Below are positions 6,921 through 14,323 of a stretch of DNA of 37,907 bases, piece by piece; within the stretch, counting starts at the first letter, position 1; the number at the start of each line of letters is the position of its first letter. The stretch spans positions 1 through 37,907 of the forward strand of contig CABQIK010000017.1 in the NCBI GenBank assembly GCA_902464275.1. Reading direction: 5' to 3'. This DNA comes from an uncultured Alphaproteobacteria bacterium (lineage in GTDB: Bacteria; Pseudomonadota; Alphaproteobacteria; RF32; CAG-239). The notes beneath the pieces are model-generated. The model was not told the origin of the DNA. It worked only from the letters and a program-made list of their open reading frames with translations, and searched no databases. The translations under genes and the position numbers were made by a program.

Positions 6921-7751
6921 TTAAAACGTTGCCGCGCGTAACAGCTTAATCTCTTGCGCCCATCCGGTCAAATCATTGGGAGTTTCCAAAATAAACGGAA
7001 GCTCCTTTAAATTTTCATGATTGATGATTCGCACAATCGCATTTAGCCCGATTGTTCCCTGCCCGATTTTTTCATGCCGGTCCTTATGACTCGCAAACGG
7101 CATTTTGCTGTCATTAAGATGTATGGCTTTAAGTTTATCAAGCCCGATAATGTCATCAAATTCGGTCAAAACCCCGTCAAGGTTACCAACAATATCATAT
7201 CCTGCGGAATAGACATGGCAGGTATCTAAACAAACTCCAAGCTTTTCAGACAATTTTACTCGCGAAATAATCTGTTGCAGTTCTTCAAATTTAGCGCCAA
7301 CCTCAGAGCCTTTGCCTGACATTGTCTCTAGTAAAACCATTGTAGTCTGACCTTTAGCTAAAACCTTATCAAGCAACTCGGCAATCAACTTTATACCAAC
7401 CTCAACTCCTTGTCCGACATGACTTCCGGGATGAAAGTTGTAATAATTATGCGGCACATATTCCATACGTTTTAAGTCATCAACAAACACCATTTCCGCA
7501 AACTCGCGCGTTGCCGGATTATCTGAGCACGGATTAAGCGTATACGGCGCATGCGCCACCATTTTCACAAAATTATGCTGCTTTGCCAACGCCAAAAATT
7601 CCGCAACATCTGCCGGATTAATTTCTTTAGCTTTACCACCTTGCGGATTGCGTGTAAAAAACTGAAATGTATTCGCCCCGATGTTTACCGCCTCTTTGGC
7701 TATGTTGGCAAAACCTTTGGCAGATGATAAATGCGCCCCGATATTAAGCAT
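6921..7751 (-). CDS. nfo: Endonuclease IV (AP endonuclease)
   Basis: Cuts DNA 5' to abasic sites in base-excision repair, using three zinc ions. All family metal-ligand motifs are visible in order: NFHPGSH, LLETMSGKG, CLDTCHVYSAGYD, HLNDSK, HEKIGQG and FILETPND. The start at 7751 (MLNIGAHLS) is chosen over an upstream in-frame codon because AAGGAAG sits 5 nt before it and family members begin with this sequence. That gives 276 residues, normal length. It is transcribed towards glyA, and the tRNA-Pro terminator lies just upstream. Confidence 0.96.
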   Translation of the reverse strand: MLNIGAHLSSAKGFANIAKEAVNIGANTFQFFTRNPQGGKAKEINPADVAEFLALAKQHNFVKMVAHAPYTLNPCSDNPATREFAEMVFVDDLKRMEYVPHNYYNFHPGSHVGQGVEVGIKLIAELLDKVLAKGQTTMVLLETMSGKGSEVGAKFEELQQIISRVKLSEKLGVCLDTCHVYSAGYDIVGNLDGVLTEFDDIIGLDKLKAIHLNDSKMPFASHKDRHEKIGQGTIGLNAIVRIINHENLKELPFILETPNDLTGWAQEIKLLRAATF

Positions 7752-7778
7752 GAAAACTTCCTTAAAAAAAGCAGATAC

Positions 7779-7804
7779 ACAAAAGCTCACCTTTAAAGGT
7801 GAGC
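7779..7804 (-). terminator. Terminator of tRNA-Pro
   Basis: GGCTCACC-TTTAAA-GGTGAGC followed by TTTTGTG on the minus strand, just after the tRNA-Pro CCA and before the nfo start. Confidence 0.8.
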
Positions 7805-7814
7805 CTTATTTACT

Positions 7815-7891
7815 TGGTCGGATTGACTGGACTTGAACCAGCGACCTCTTCGTCCCGAACGAAGCGTTCTACCAGGCTGAACTACAATCCG
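7815..7891 (-). tRNA. tRNA-Pro (CGG)
   Basis: Acceptor CGGATTG/CAATCCG with discriminator A and encoded CCA; anticodon stem CTTCG/CGAAG closes TTCGGGA, anticodon CGG. The C1-G72 first pair is typical of tRNA-Pro. Confidence 0.95.
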
Positions 7892-7965
7892 GTAACGCAA
7901 GTGACTATACTAATACATCATTATTTTTTTAAAACAAGTGTTTTTTTGCTTATTTGCATAAAATT

Positions 7966-8673
7966 TTATCTGCTTTTGCTGAAAACCGACTTAACGCTTT
8001 GAAAAATTTTATTTGTTTTTTCGCGGCGTTTTTGTTTTTTCAAATAACTTTCCGTATCTTCTTTGCCGTTTTTATCATAATGATGATATTCAACCTCTTT
8101 GCCTTGTTCATAAATACGCAAATGTTCAACCTTTGCAACCGCTTCTTTTTCATAATAGGAATAAAACTCGCCTTTATACGGCTTGCCTTCTTTATCATAT
8201 TCGCGATAAGCTTCCGGCGTGGCTGAAAACTTTATTTTTCCATCAGGGTAATATTCATTAACTTTTCTATTAGTGATTTCTTTATTTCCACCGAAAGTAT
8301 AATCAGCAAAGGTGGTATAAATAGATTGATAGCGCAGTTGCTTAGGATGCTCCGGATTATTTTTATCAACATAATACAAGCTGAAACTATCGCAATAAGA
8401 ACTGTAAAACTCATCGCCCGTGCTATAATTATCATCTTCCCGCACAATGCCCTGAGCGGCCAAAGCCTCTGTATCTTTAGTTTTCTCTTTAATTTTAGAA
8501 TCGCGCGAAGCAACTTCTTTCCAGTATTTACTTTCAGGGTAATCAAACTTATATTCCGGCTCTTTTTTATCCTTTTTCTTATTGCGAAAAGGTCTGTACC
8601 CACCGCCGCCGCGGCGATAATTTAAAGCTGCCGTCAGGGCATTTATCGGTGCTGATGTTATAATAACAACCAT
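7966..8673 (-). CDS. Hypothetical protein with YwqK/MORN-like repeats
   Basis: Start chosen at 8673 (MVVIITSAPINAL) because AAGGAG lies 9 nt before it; a longer upstream frame has no such site. About 235 residues. A short Ala-rich N-terminus is followed by a Gly/Arg/Lys-rich stretch (YRRGGGGYRPFRNKKKDKK), a charged middle, then repeated Tyr-rich units (VNEYYPDGKIKF, YREYDKEGKPYKG, YHHYDKNGKEDT). Such Y-Y-x-D/N-G-K units occur in the so-called YwqK antitoxin/MORN-like family, seen again in the lipoprotein at 17390-18262. No catalytic residues or partner toxin are visible, so a toxin-antitoxin role should not be assumed. The C-terminus is very basic. Confidence 0.7.
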   Translation of the reverse strand: MVVIITSAPINALTAALNYRRGGGGYRPFRNKKKDKKEPEYKFDYPESKYWKEVASRDSKIKEKTKDTEALAAQGIVREDDNYSTGDEFYSSYCDSFSLYYVDKNNPEHPKQLRYQSIYTTFADYTFGGNKEITNRKVNEYYPDGKIKFSATPEAYREYDKEGKPYKGEFYSYYEKEAVAKVEHLRIYEQGKEVEYHHYDKNGKEDTESYLKKQKRREKTNKIFQSVKSVFSKSR

Positions 8674-8750
8674 CTGAGTACTCCTTATATCAAAATATAT
8701 ACTTCTTATAACATCTTTGCTGAAAAAATGCAAATATATTTTCGTAAAAC

Positions 8751-8779
8751 TTGACAAAATAAATCGGTTGAGCTATTTT
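8751..8779 (+). promoter_or_regulatory. Promoter of the acyl carrier protein gene
   Basis: TTGACA (8751-8756), 17 nt, TATTTT (8774-8779). The predicted start leaves a leader of only about 20 nt. No Shine-Dalgarno is visible before the ATG at 8805. Confidence 0.65.
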
Positions 8780-8804
8780 ACCCCTTAAATAAAAATTATT
8801 AGCT

Positions 8805-9062
8805 ATGAAAGAGATACAAAAACAGGCTCCGCGAAAGCCTTTTGACCTTGAAAGCATCAAGGACATTATCGCCGATGACCTCGGTGTCAACCGCGATACA
8901 GTCAATGATAGTTCCGATTTAATACAAGACCTTGGCGCCGACAGCATTGATATAGTCGGTCTCACGCTGAGATTGGAACAAGAACTTGACTGTGTTATTC
9001 CAATAAACGACACCGCCAAGCTCACCACTCCGAAAGACGTGTACAATTATCTTTCCGAGTAA
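8805..9062 (+). CDS. Acyl carrier protein
   Basis: 85 residues with the canonical phosphopantetheine site GADSIDIVGL, Ser47 being the attachment serine, and the usual helix pattern (DLGVNRDTVNDSSDLIQDLGA ... LEQELDCVIP). It carries growing acyl chains on a thioester for fatty acid or lipid A synthesis. It is monocistronic, with its own promoter and a strong terminator. It is not beside fab genes, and the unusual Gln/Pro-rich N-terminus (EIQKQAPRKPF) and weak translation start suggest a specialised ACP rather than the main AcpP; that is inference. Confidence 0.9.
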   Translation: MKEIQKQAPRKPFDLESIKDIIADDLGVNRDTVNDSSDLIQDLGADSIDIVGLTLRLEQELDCVIPINDTAKLTTPKDVYNYLSE

Positions 9063-9073
9063 CCATTACAAAG

Positions 9074-9110
9074 AATCCCCCGCAAAAAACATCTGCCGGG
9101 GATTTTTTGT
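9074..9110 (+). terminator. Terminator after the ACP gene
   Basis: AATCCCC ... GGGGATT with an additional GCA/TGC inside, followed by TTTTTGTTTTT. Confidence 0.85.
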
Positions 9111-9146
9111 TTTTACAACGATTAAATAAACTATAACATTATGTTA

Positions 9147-9659
9147 TCAACGCCCTCTTTTATTCAAATTAATAAAGCGTTGCTTAGCCATTTGTTGAGT
9201 ACGTTTTGCAACTTGCCGCAAATGCTGCCGCTCATTTTTACGTACCGCCCGCTGTTCTGATTTTACAATTCCTGATATATCTTCAATATACGGCGCTATA
9301 TCCACGGGACGCACAACTTCAGTAACTCTTTTTCTATGCGTTTTTTCAGCAGTATTCTCTTGATTTATATGCTTATCTTTTTTAACCATAATTGCAAGTT
9401 GCTTCATCAGCACCATTAAATATTGAGTAACTTCTTTATCAGACAACCCCTCAGAGTTCATTTGTTTTTGCCACTCGGGTAAATTATAGCAAATGATTTC
9501 ATCATACTTTCCAAGCGGTGTGCAACTCATTACCAATCCACTCTTGTGATTGAATGCCGCTTGTTCAGCGTCAAGCTCCCAATTTTGCTTAAAATTTTCA
9601 TAATCTTGCTCAATTTCTTGCCTGTTGTGGTAAACTTTAATCTCGTCTTGCCTGTTCAT
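9147..9659 (-). CDS. Hypothetical protein (170 aa)
   Basis: Begins MNRQDEIKVYHNRQ; not recognised. The N-terminal 95 residues look globular (WELDAEQAAFNHKSG, LPEWQKQMNSEGLSDKEV). The rest is Lys/Arg/Gln-rich (residues about 96-170, ending KQRFINLNKRGR), suggesting nucleic-acid or ribosome contact. No signal peptide or membrane segment. No good Shine-Dalgarno. It is divergent from the pilin-like gene at 9825 and 165 nt away from it, with the duplicated leader between them. Confidence 0.65.
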   Translation of the reverse strand: MNRQDEIKVYHNRQEIEQDYENFKQNWELDAEQAAFNHKSGLVMSCTPLGKYDEIICYNLPEWQKQMNSEGLSDKEVTQYLMVLMKQLAIMVKKDKHINQENTAEKTHRKRVTEVVRPVDIAPYIEDISGIVKSEQRAVRKNERQHLRQVAKRTQQMAKQRFINLNKRGR

Positions 9660-9730
9660 TTTACACCATACTTTTAATTTTGTTTCTTCTTTTATACGTC
9701 ATATTGCCACTTTTGTCAAAACTTTTCAAA

Positions 9731-9821
9731 ATACAACTTATACACACCCCGGACTCGTAAATATTGCAAAAAAAAAACGCGAGCTAAAATCTTCTTAAAT
9801 TTAACAATTTGAGGAGATTTT
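9731..9821 (+). repeat. Duplicated 91-bp pilin leader, copy A
   Basis: Identical at 89 of 91 positions to 22943-23033; the differences lie in the hairpin loop region (TTTAAC versus CGTAAC context). It contains a 10-A run and the start of an inverted repeat. In this copy AAAATCTTCTTAAA (9786-9799) pairs with TTTGAGGAGATTTT (9808-9821), including the Shine-Dalgarno GAGGAG, but the lower stem is lost because foreign sequence follows position 9821. Confidence 0.9.
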
Positions 9822-9824
9822 CTG

Positions 9825-10685
9825 ATGTTTATCCTAAAAAATAATCCAAGCCTGCGGAGAATGAGGCTAATGCGACGGGATTTTGGAGCGACTTGTACAC
9901 AAAAAGGTATAGCCGTACGGAGAAGTTTGTCAGTACGCAGTTGTTTTGGAGCGACTTGTACAAATAGTTACACGAGCGACAAAACAACAAGTAATGGCGG
10001 ACTTACACGTGCGGATACACGAGTGACAAAATTCCTAGCAGCTGCCCATTATACGCAGGCCCAAGGGCGTTCTATGGTTGAGATGCTCGGGGTTTTAGCG
10101 ATAATCGGGGTTCTGAGCGTCGGGGCGATTGCCGGCTATTCCAAAGCAATGTTCAAATACAAACTCAACAAGCAGGCTGAACAAATCAGCTGGTTAATGA
10201 ACATTATGACCCAATATCAGCATGAATGGAAGTTTAACAAACACACCAATCTTGTTCCTTATTATACCAAAATGAATCTGATTGACCGCAGCATGCTTCG
10301 TCAAAACGAGCCCAATACATTATACGATTCGTTTAATAATCAAATTAAACTCACAAATAATCGCAGCCCTGATTTTGATGAAATTTTAATGAGCATTCAC
10401 TTTGCCGTCAACAACCGCGAACAGCGTTTCAATATCTGCCAGAATGTTATAACCATCGCGCAACAATTCAGCGACAATTTACGATACTTAAATGTCAGTA
10501 GCTTTACCGACCCTGATGATAATACAACCGTAAACTATACACAAAGCTGGAGAGGTGACAAAAATTGCTCTCAAGAACAAAATAATTGCCTGCGCCTGAA
10601 AACCATGAACGATGTATATGAAATGTGCCAAACCTGCCATGGTTCCGCCAGATGTTCTATGAATATCGTTTGGAAAATTAATTAA
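9825..10685 (+). CDS. Prepilin-like protein with an 81-residue pre-leader
   Basis: 286 residues. A type IV prepilin signal, QAQG/RSMVEMLGVLAIIGVLSVGAIAGY, has its predicted cleavage Gly at residue 81 and Glu at +5, followed by the conserved helix shared with the genes at 23039 and 25365. Normal prepilin leaders are about 6-25 residues (6 and 7 in the two paralogues here). The extra 75 residues are encoded by an insertion of about 200 bp between the shared leader and the pilin and carry a repeat (FGATCT at 20-25 and 41-46). The start ATG at 9825 follows GAGGAG by 8 nt, and no in-frame start exists nearer the pilin. The C-terminal domain is paralogous to that at 23039 (ICQNVI, then paired Cys and a D-V/I-Y motif). 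Confidence 0.75.
   Translation: MFILKNNPSLRRMRLMRRDFGATCTQKGIAVRRSLSVRSCFGATCTNSYTSDKTTSNGGLTRADTRVTKFLAAAHYTQAQGRSMVEMLGVLAIIGVLSVGAIAGYSKAMFKYKLNKQAEQISWLMNIMTQYQHEWKFNKHTNLVPYYTKMNLIDRSMLRQNEPNTLYDSFNNQIKLTNNRSPDFDEILMSIHFAVNNREQRFNICQNVITIAQQFSDNLRYLNVSSFTDPDDNTTVNYTQSWRGDKNCSQEQNNCLRLKTMNDVYEMCQTCHGSARCSMNIVWKIN
9881..9962 (+). repeat. 63-bp-period repeat within the pilin insertion
   Basis: A 19-nt sequence TTTTGGAGCGACTTGTACA occurs at 9881-9899 and exactly again at 9944-9962. A related TACACGAGYGACAAAA pair occurs further on (about 9969 and 10015). The 63-bp spacing keeps frame, giving a 21-residue protein repeat. Confidence 0.85.
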
Positions 10686-10723
10686 AAAAAGGCTCTGCGC
10701 AAAACGCGTACAGAGCCTTTTCT
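10686..10723. terminator. Bidirectional terminator between pilin-like gene and XRE gene
   Basis: AAAGGCTCTG (10688-10697) and CAGAGCCTTT (10711-10720), flanked by A and T runs, between convergent genes. Confidence 0.85.
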
Positions 10724-10741
10724 CACCGTTAATAAAACTAT

Positions 10742-11245
10742 TTATTTTTTGTCTTCCGGCATTTGCGAGTTATTTAACGAAAGCTGTTCCGTCAAATTAA
10801 ACAACGAACGCGCCAATCTACGGTTTTTAATTTTATAAAAAGCACGAACCAATTTTAATGATTCATCGCTTTTAAGCGGATCGGCTTCTTTAGTTTCTGA
10901 CTGAGCCAAATCTTGTTTTTCAACATCTGACAAATTACCGAGCATCATCGGGCTTTGTTCAGCCGTAGCGCTATCCATATCCTCAAAGAAAAAATCCATC
11001 GGCACTCTGAGCACGCGGCTGATATCCCACAGCCGACTTGCGCCTACCCGATTATAACCTTTTTCATACTTCTGAATTTGTTGAAACGTTAATCCCAAAC
11101 GCATTGCCAACTGCTGTTGTGAATATCCTAAAATTGTGCGCCGCAATCTGATACGTTTGCCAACATGCACATCTACCGGATTCGGGCTCCCGTCCTTAAT
11201 GCGGCCGCGAATGGTCGCTTTTGTGTTTTCGTCTTTTTTCATCAT
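10742..11245 (-). CDS. XRE-family HTH transcriptional regulator
   Basis: 167 residues. An HTH_XRE domain at about residues 27-85 contains VGKRIRLRRTILGYSQQQLAMRLGLTFQQIQKYEKG, with the QQLA and TFQQIQKYE helices that read DNA. PNPVDVHVGKRIRLRR is a signature of a widespread alphaproteobacterial regulator group, whose targets I cannot infer. The C-terminal part (90-167) is charged and probably oligomerises. Its likely promoter (TTGACA at 11304-11299, TAAAAC near 11282) is overlapped by a perfect 12-bp palindrome at 11266-11277, suggesting autoregulation. Ribosome binding site AGGAT lies before the ATG. Confidence 0.9.
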   Translation of the reverse strand: MMKKDENTKATIRGRIKDGSPNPVDVHVGKRIRLRRTILGYSQQQLAMRLGLTFQQIQKYEKGYNRVGASRLWDISRVLRVPMDFFFEDMDSATAEQSPMMLGNLSDVEKQDLAQSETKEADPLKSDESLKLVRAFYKIKNRRLARSLFNLTEQLSLNNSQMPEDKK

Positions 11246-11265
11246 AACATCCTATATTTAAACAG

Positions 11266-11277
11266 CACAAAATTGTG
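11266..11277. promoter_or_regulatory. Palindromic operator candidate for the XRE regulator
   Basis: CACAAAATTGTG is a perfect 12-bp dyad just downstream of the -10 of the gene it precedes (promoter TTGACA 11299-11304, -10 near 11277-11282, minus strand). Position and symmetry fit an autorepressor site. Confidence 0.45.
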
Positions 11278-11311
11278 TTTTATCTGACCTTAAAATCTTG
11301 TCAAATGTAAA

Positions 11312-11336
11312 AGCCTCACTTTTTAAAAGTGAGGCG
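11312..11336 (-). terminator. Perfect hairpin, probable terminator of a minus-strand RNA
   Basis: CCTCACTTTT/AAAAGTGAGG stem, followed on the minus strand by CTTTTAC, a weak T run. There is no T run on the plus side. It separates the structured region at 11353-11587 from the XRE promoter. Confidence 0.55.
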
Positions 11337-11352
11337 GATGTTAGAAAACTGC

Positions 11353-11587
11353 AACATACAACAGCCCGACCTTATTTGGCTAGGCCTTATTCGGCCGGCA
11401 TCCGCCCTATTGATAAAATAAGACATAAGATGCCTGCATTTTATTTCAAGACGGATGCCAAACCGACTGTATGTCTCGGATTTTCTAAGTCCGTGAGCCA
11501 TGTGCTCAAAAGCAAAAGTAATGCATTGCTGCATTTCTTCCGATAAGGCCCTGCATTTACACACAAGGCAACTTATGGCCGTATGTT
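11353..11587. ncRNA. Candidate structured RNA beside lon (strand undetermined)
   Basis: This part of the 540-bp gene-free gap folds into nested long-range stems. Outermost AACATAC (11353-11359) pairs with GTATGTT (11581-11587). Next GGCCTTAT (11383-11390) pairs with ATAAGGCC (11543-11550), continued by CGG/CCG after one bulge. Inside are GGCATCCG (11397-11404) with CGGATGCC (11452-11459) enclosing ATAAAAT/ATTTTAT, then hairpins CGGATTT-TCT-AAGTCCG, TGAGC/GCTCA and AATGCA-TTGC-TGCATT. I could not match it to RNase P, tmRNA, SRP or 6S RNA. The terminator-like hairpin at 11312 favours the minus strand; two G-U type pairs favour plus. Confidence 0.4.
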
Positions 11588-11723
11588 ACCGCAAGATTTT
11601 TAAAAATCAATAAATAATTTTGCTTCCGAATAACCGAATAAAACTATCCTGATTAATCCTTCCGCAAACAAGACAATTAAATCTTGTAAAAAGACAATAC
11701 TATATCTTTTTGGCTTTGTAAAG

Positions 11724-11767
11724 AAAAAACACATATACCAATGCTAAAATCGGTATATGTGTTTTAA
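11724..11767 (-). terminator. Terminator of lon
   Basis: AAAACACATATACC (11726-11739) pairs with GGTATATGTGTTTT (11752-11765) with a 12-nt loop; a T run follows on the minus strand, 20 nt after the lon stop. Confidence 0.85.
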
Positions 11768-11787
11768 GTTATAGTTGTATACTCGCT

Positions 11788-14133
11788 TTACGCTTTTTCG
11801 GGCATAGGCTTAATCTTGCCTTTTAAGGCAATTTTCAAAACTTCCGAAACGTCTGAAACCGGAATAATTTTTAAGCCGACTTTAACGTTATCGGGAATCT
11901 CCGCCAAATCCTTTTCATTTTCTTTCGGAATAATCACGGTTTTAATTCCGCCGCGCAAAGCCGACAGCAGCTTTTCTTTTAAGCCGCCGATAGGCAGCAC
12001 TCTGCCCTGCAACGTAATTTCACCGGTCATCGCCACATCTTTTTTAACCGGAACTTTGGTTAAAACCGAAACCAAAGTGGTATACATGGCAATACCGGCC
12101 GAAGGTCCGTCTTTAGGGGTAGCTCCTTCCGGAACATGAATATGAATATCCGTCTTTTCAAAAATTTCGGAATCAATACCCAGTTCTTTAGAATGAGCGC
12201 GCACCACTGAATAAGCCGTGTCAATAGATTCTTTCATTACCTCGCCGAGCTTACCGGTTTGCATAACCTTGCCTTTTCCGGGCATATCCACGGCTTCAAT
12301 AAACAAAATATCGCCGCCGACTTCCGTCCAAGCCAAACCGGTGGTAACGCCAACATGATCTTCCTGCTCGGCCATACCGAATGAAAATTTGCGCACACCC
12401 AAATATTTTTCCAAATTTTCCGACGTTACATCAGCTTTAATGCAATCGCCTTTAGAGAGCAAAACTTCTGTAATTGCTTTGCGGACAATGGTTGCAAGCT
12501 CGCGCTCCAAATTACGCACGCCGGCCTCGCGCGTATAATAACGAATAATATCGCGGATAGCATCATCGCTAATCGTCAGCTCTGAACACTCCACCGCGTT
12601 TTCAGACAAAATCTTCGGTACCAAATGGCGCTTGGCAATTTCAACCTTTTCATCCTCAGTATAACCGGACAAACGGATAATTTCCATACGATCCAAAAGC
12701 GGACGCGGCATATCAAGCGAATTTGCCGTGGTTACAAACATAACGTCAGACAAGTCGTAATCAACTTCCAGATAATGATCATTAAAGGCTGAGTTTTGCT
12801 CCGGATCAAGCACTTCCAATAGTGCAGAGCTCGGGTCGCCGCGCCAGTCGTTACCGAGTTTGTCAATTTCATCAAGCAAAAACAGCGGATTAGATGTCCC
12901 CGCCTTTTTCATCCCTTGAATAATTTTGCCGGGCATAGAGCCGATATACGTGCGCCGATGTCCTCTGATTTCGGCCTCGTCACGCATACCGCCGAGCGAT
13001 GCGCGCACAAAATTACGTCCGGTTGCGCGGGCGATTGACTGCCCGAGTGAAGTTTTACCAACTCCCGGAGGGCCGACCAAGCATAAAATAGGGCCTTTAA
13101 TTTTATCGGCGCGCGACCGCACCGCCAAATATTCAACAATACGCTCTTTTACCTTATCAAGCCCGTAATGGTCATGTTCCAAAATTTCTTCAGCCTTGGC
13201 CAAGTCTTTATTAACTTTAGATTTTTTCTTCCACGGAATATCCAAAAGCCAATCAAGATAATTGCGCACCACCGTTGCCTCTGAGCTCATAGCGCCCATG
13301 GTTTTAAGTTTTTTAACTTCAGACTGCGCCTTTTCTTTAGCTTCTTTTGAAAGGTTAGTGTTATTAATTTTTTTCGTATAAACAGAAATTTCATCTTCTT
13401 CATCGCCGTCATTCAGCTCTTTTTGAATAGCCTTAATCTGCTCGTTCAGATAATATTCTTTTTGGCTTTTTTCCATTTGCTGTTTAACTCGGCTTTTTAT
13501 TTTATTTTCAATTTCAATCACCGCGATTTCAGCGTCCATAAAACCCAAAAGCTTTTCAAAACGAGCCGGCAGGTTGTCCGCTTCAAGCAGAGCCTGCTTA
13601 TTTTCAACTTTCAGATTCATATGAGAGGCAATGGTATCGGCAAGTTTGCCGGTATCTTCAATTTGATGCACGGCAAGCAAAACATCGGGCGCGATTTTTT
13701 TTGAAATTTTGGCATATTCTTCAAACTGCGAAATAACCGCGCGCGCCATTACGTCCATTTCCATACTGTCGGCTTCGGCTTCCGGCAAAAGCGAAATTTC
13801 GGCATTTAAATAATCGCCCGCGTCATAAAGCTTTTCAAGTTTAATGCGGTCAATACCTTCAATCAAAACCTTAACCGTGCCGTCGGGCAAACGCAACATC
13901 TGCAAAATTTTACCCAGTGTGCCGATGTTATAAACGTCATCTTGCATCGGCGCCTCGTCATCGGCTTTTTTTTGCGTAACTAAAACAATATTACCGTTGC
14001 TGTCATTAACTTTTTGCAACGCGTTAATTGATTTATCGCGACCGACGAATAGCGGCACAATCATTTTCGGAAACACCACCGTATCTCTGAGCGGCAATAC
14101 CGGAATCAACTCAACATCCTTCTGTTCGGGCAT
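11788..14133 (-). CDS. lon: ATP-dependent protease Lon (LonA)
   Basis: Cytosolic AAA+ serine protease degrading misfolded and regulatory proteins. 781 residues, full LonA length. N-terminal substrate domain with the PVLPLRDTVVFP signature (11-22); Walker A GPPGVGKT (354-361); Walker B FLLDEIDK (418-425); Ser-Lys dyad at Ser678 (PKDGPSAG) and Lys721 (GGLKEK). It has its own promoter and terminator and is divergent from the DUF374-waaA-lpxK operon. The usual alphaproteobacterial neighbours clpX and hupB are not next to it. A Shine-Dalgarno is not obvious before the ATG. Confidence 0.98.
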   Translation of the reverse strand: MPEQKDVELIPVLPLRDTVVFPKMIVPLFVGRDKSINALQKVNDSNGNIVLVTQKKADDEAPMQDDVYNIGTLGKILQMLRLPDGTVKVLIEGIDRIKLEKLYDAGDYLNAEISLLPEAEADSMEMDVMARAVISQFEEYAKISKKIAPDVLLAVHQIEDTGKLADTIASHMNLKVENKQALLEADNLPARFEKLLGFMDAEIAVIEIENKIKSRVKQQMEKSQKEYYLNEQIKAIQKELNDGDEEDEISVYTKKINNTNLSKEAKEKAQSEVKKLKTMGAMSSEATVVRNYLDWLLDIPWKKKSKVNKDLAKAEEILEHDHYGLDKVKERIVEYLAVRSRADKIKGPILCLVGPPGVGKTSLGQSIARATGRNFVRASLGGMRDEAEIRGHRRTYIGSMPGKIIQGMKKAGTSNPLFLLDEIDKLGNDWRGDPSSALLEVLDPEQNSAFNDHYLEVDYDLSDVMFVTTANSLDMPRPLLDRMEIIRLSGYTEDEKVEIAKRHLVPKILSENAVECSELTISDDAIRDIIRYYTREAGVRNLERELATIVRKAITEVLLSKGDCIKADVTSENLEKYLGVRKFSFGMAEQEDHVGVTTGLAWTEVGGDILFIEAVDMPGKGKVMQTGKLGEVMKESIDTAYSVVRAHSKELGIDSEIFEKTDIHIHVPEGATPKDGPSAGIAMYTTLVSVLTKVPVKKDVAMTGEITLQGRVLPIGGLKEKLLSALRGGIKTVIIPKENEKDLAEIPDNVKVGLKIIPVSDVSEVLKIALKGKIKPMPEKA

Positions 14134-14178
14134 AATTCAAGACACTTTCATATTATGTTTACAATTTTAATCACGTAC

Positions 14179-14207
14179 TATATAAGAAATCTATAAACAT
14201 TTGGCAA
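14179..14207 (-). promoter_or_regulatory. Promoter of lon
   Basis: Minus-strand TTGCCA (14207-14202), 17 nt, TATATA (14184-14179), about 45 nt before the start codon. Confidence 0.55.
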
Positions 14208-14267
14208 GATAGGCAATGCGAAATCTTTTTAATCCACATAGATTTTGTTATATATCGTTAAAAAAGA

Positions 14268-14295
14268 TTGCAGATTAAAAAAAAGCGTATATTAT
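14268..14295 (+). promoter_or_regulatory. Promoter of the DUF374-waaA-lpxK operon
   Basis: TTGCAG (14268-14273), 16 nt, TATTAT (14290-14295). An inverted repeat AATCTTTTT/AAAAAGATT (near 14222 and 14261) lies between this and the lon promoter and could bind a regulator. Confidence 0.45.
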
Positions 14296-14323
14296 GATAT
14301 AAAACCTTTGGACAGGCGGATAA

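Noticed and set aside
7799..8002. Plus-strand frame beginning GLTGLEPATSSSRTK
   Set aside because: It is the well-known false protein read from the antisense of the tRNA-Pro gene (7815-7891).
8013..8625. Several plus-strand frames over the YwqK-like gene
   Set aside because: Antisense shadows of the minus-strand gene at 7966-8673.
7966..8757. YwqK-like protein as a toxin-antitoxin antitoxin
   Set aside because: The family name is a historical label; no partner toxin gene is adjacent.
11298..11564. Overlapping frames on both strands in the gap beside lon
   Set aside because: No ribosome binding site or codon character on either strand, and both cross the perfect hairpins; the region is better explained as structured RNA.
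11353..11587. RNase P, tmRNA or 6S RNA identity of the structured region
   Set aside because: The RNase P GAGGAAAGTCCGG motif, a tmRNA tag and CCA end, and the 6S long-hairpin layout were all looked for and not found.
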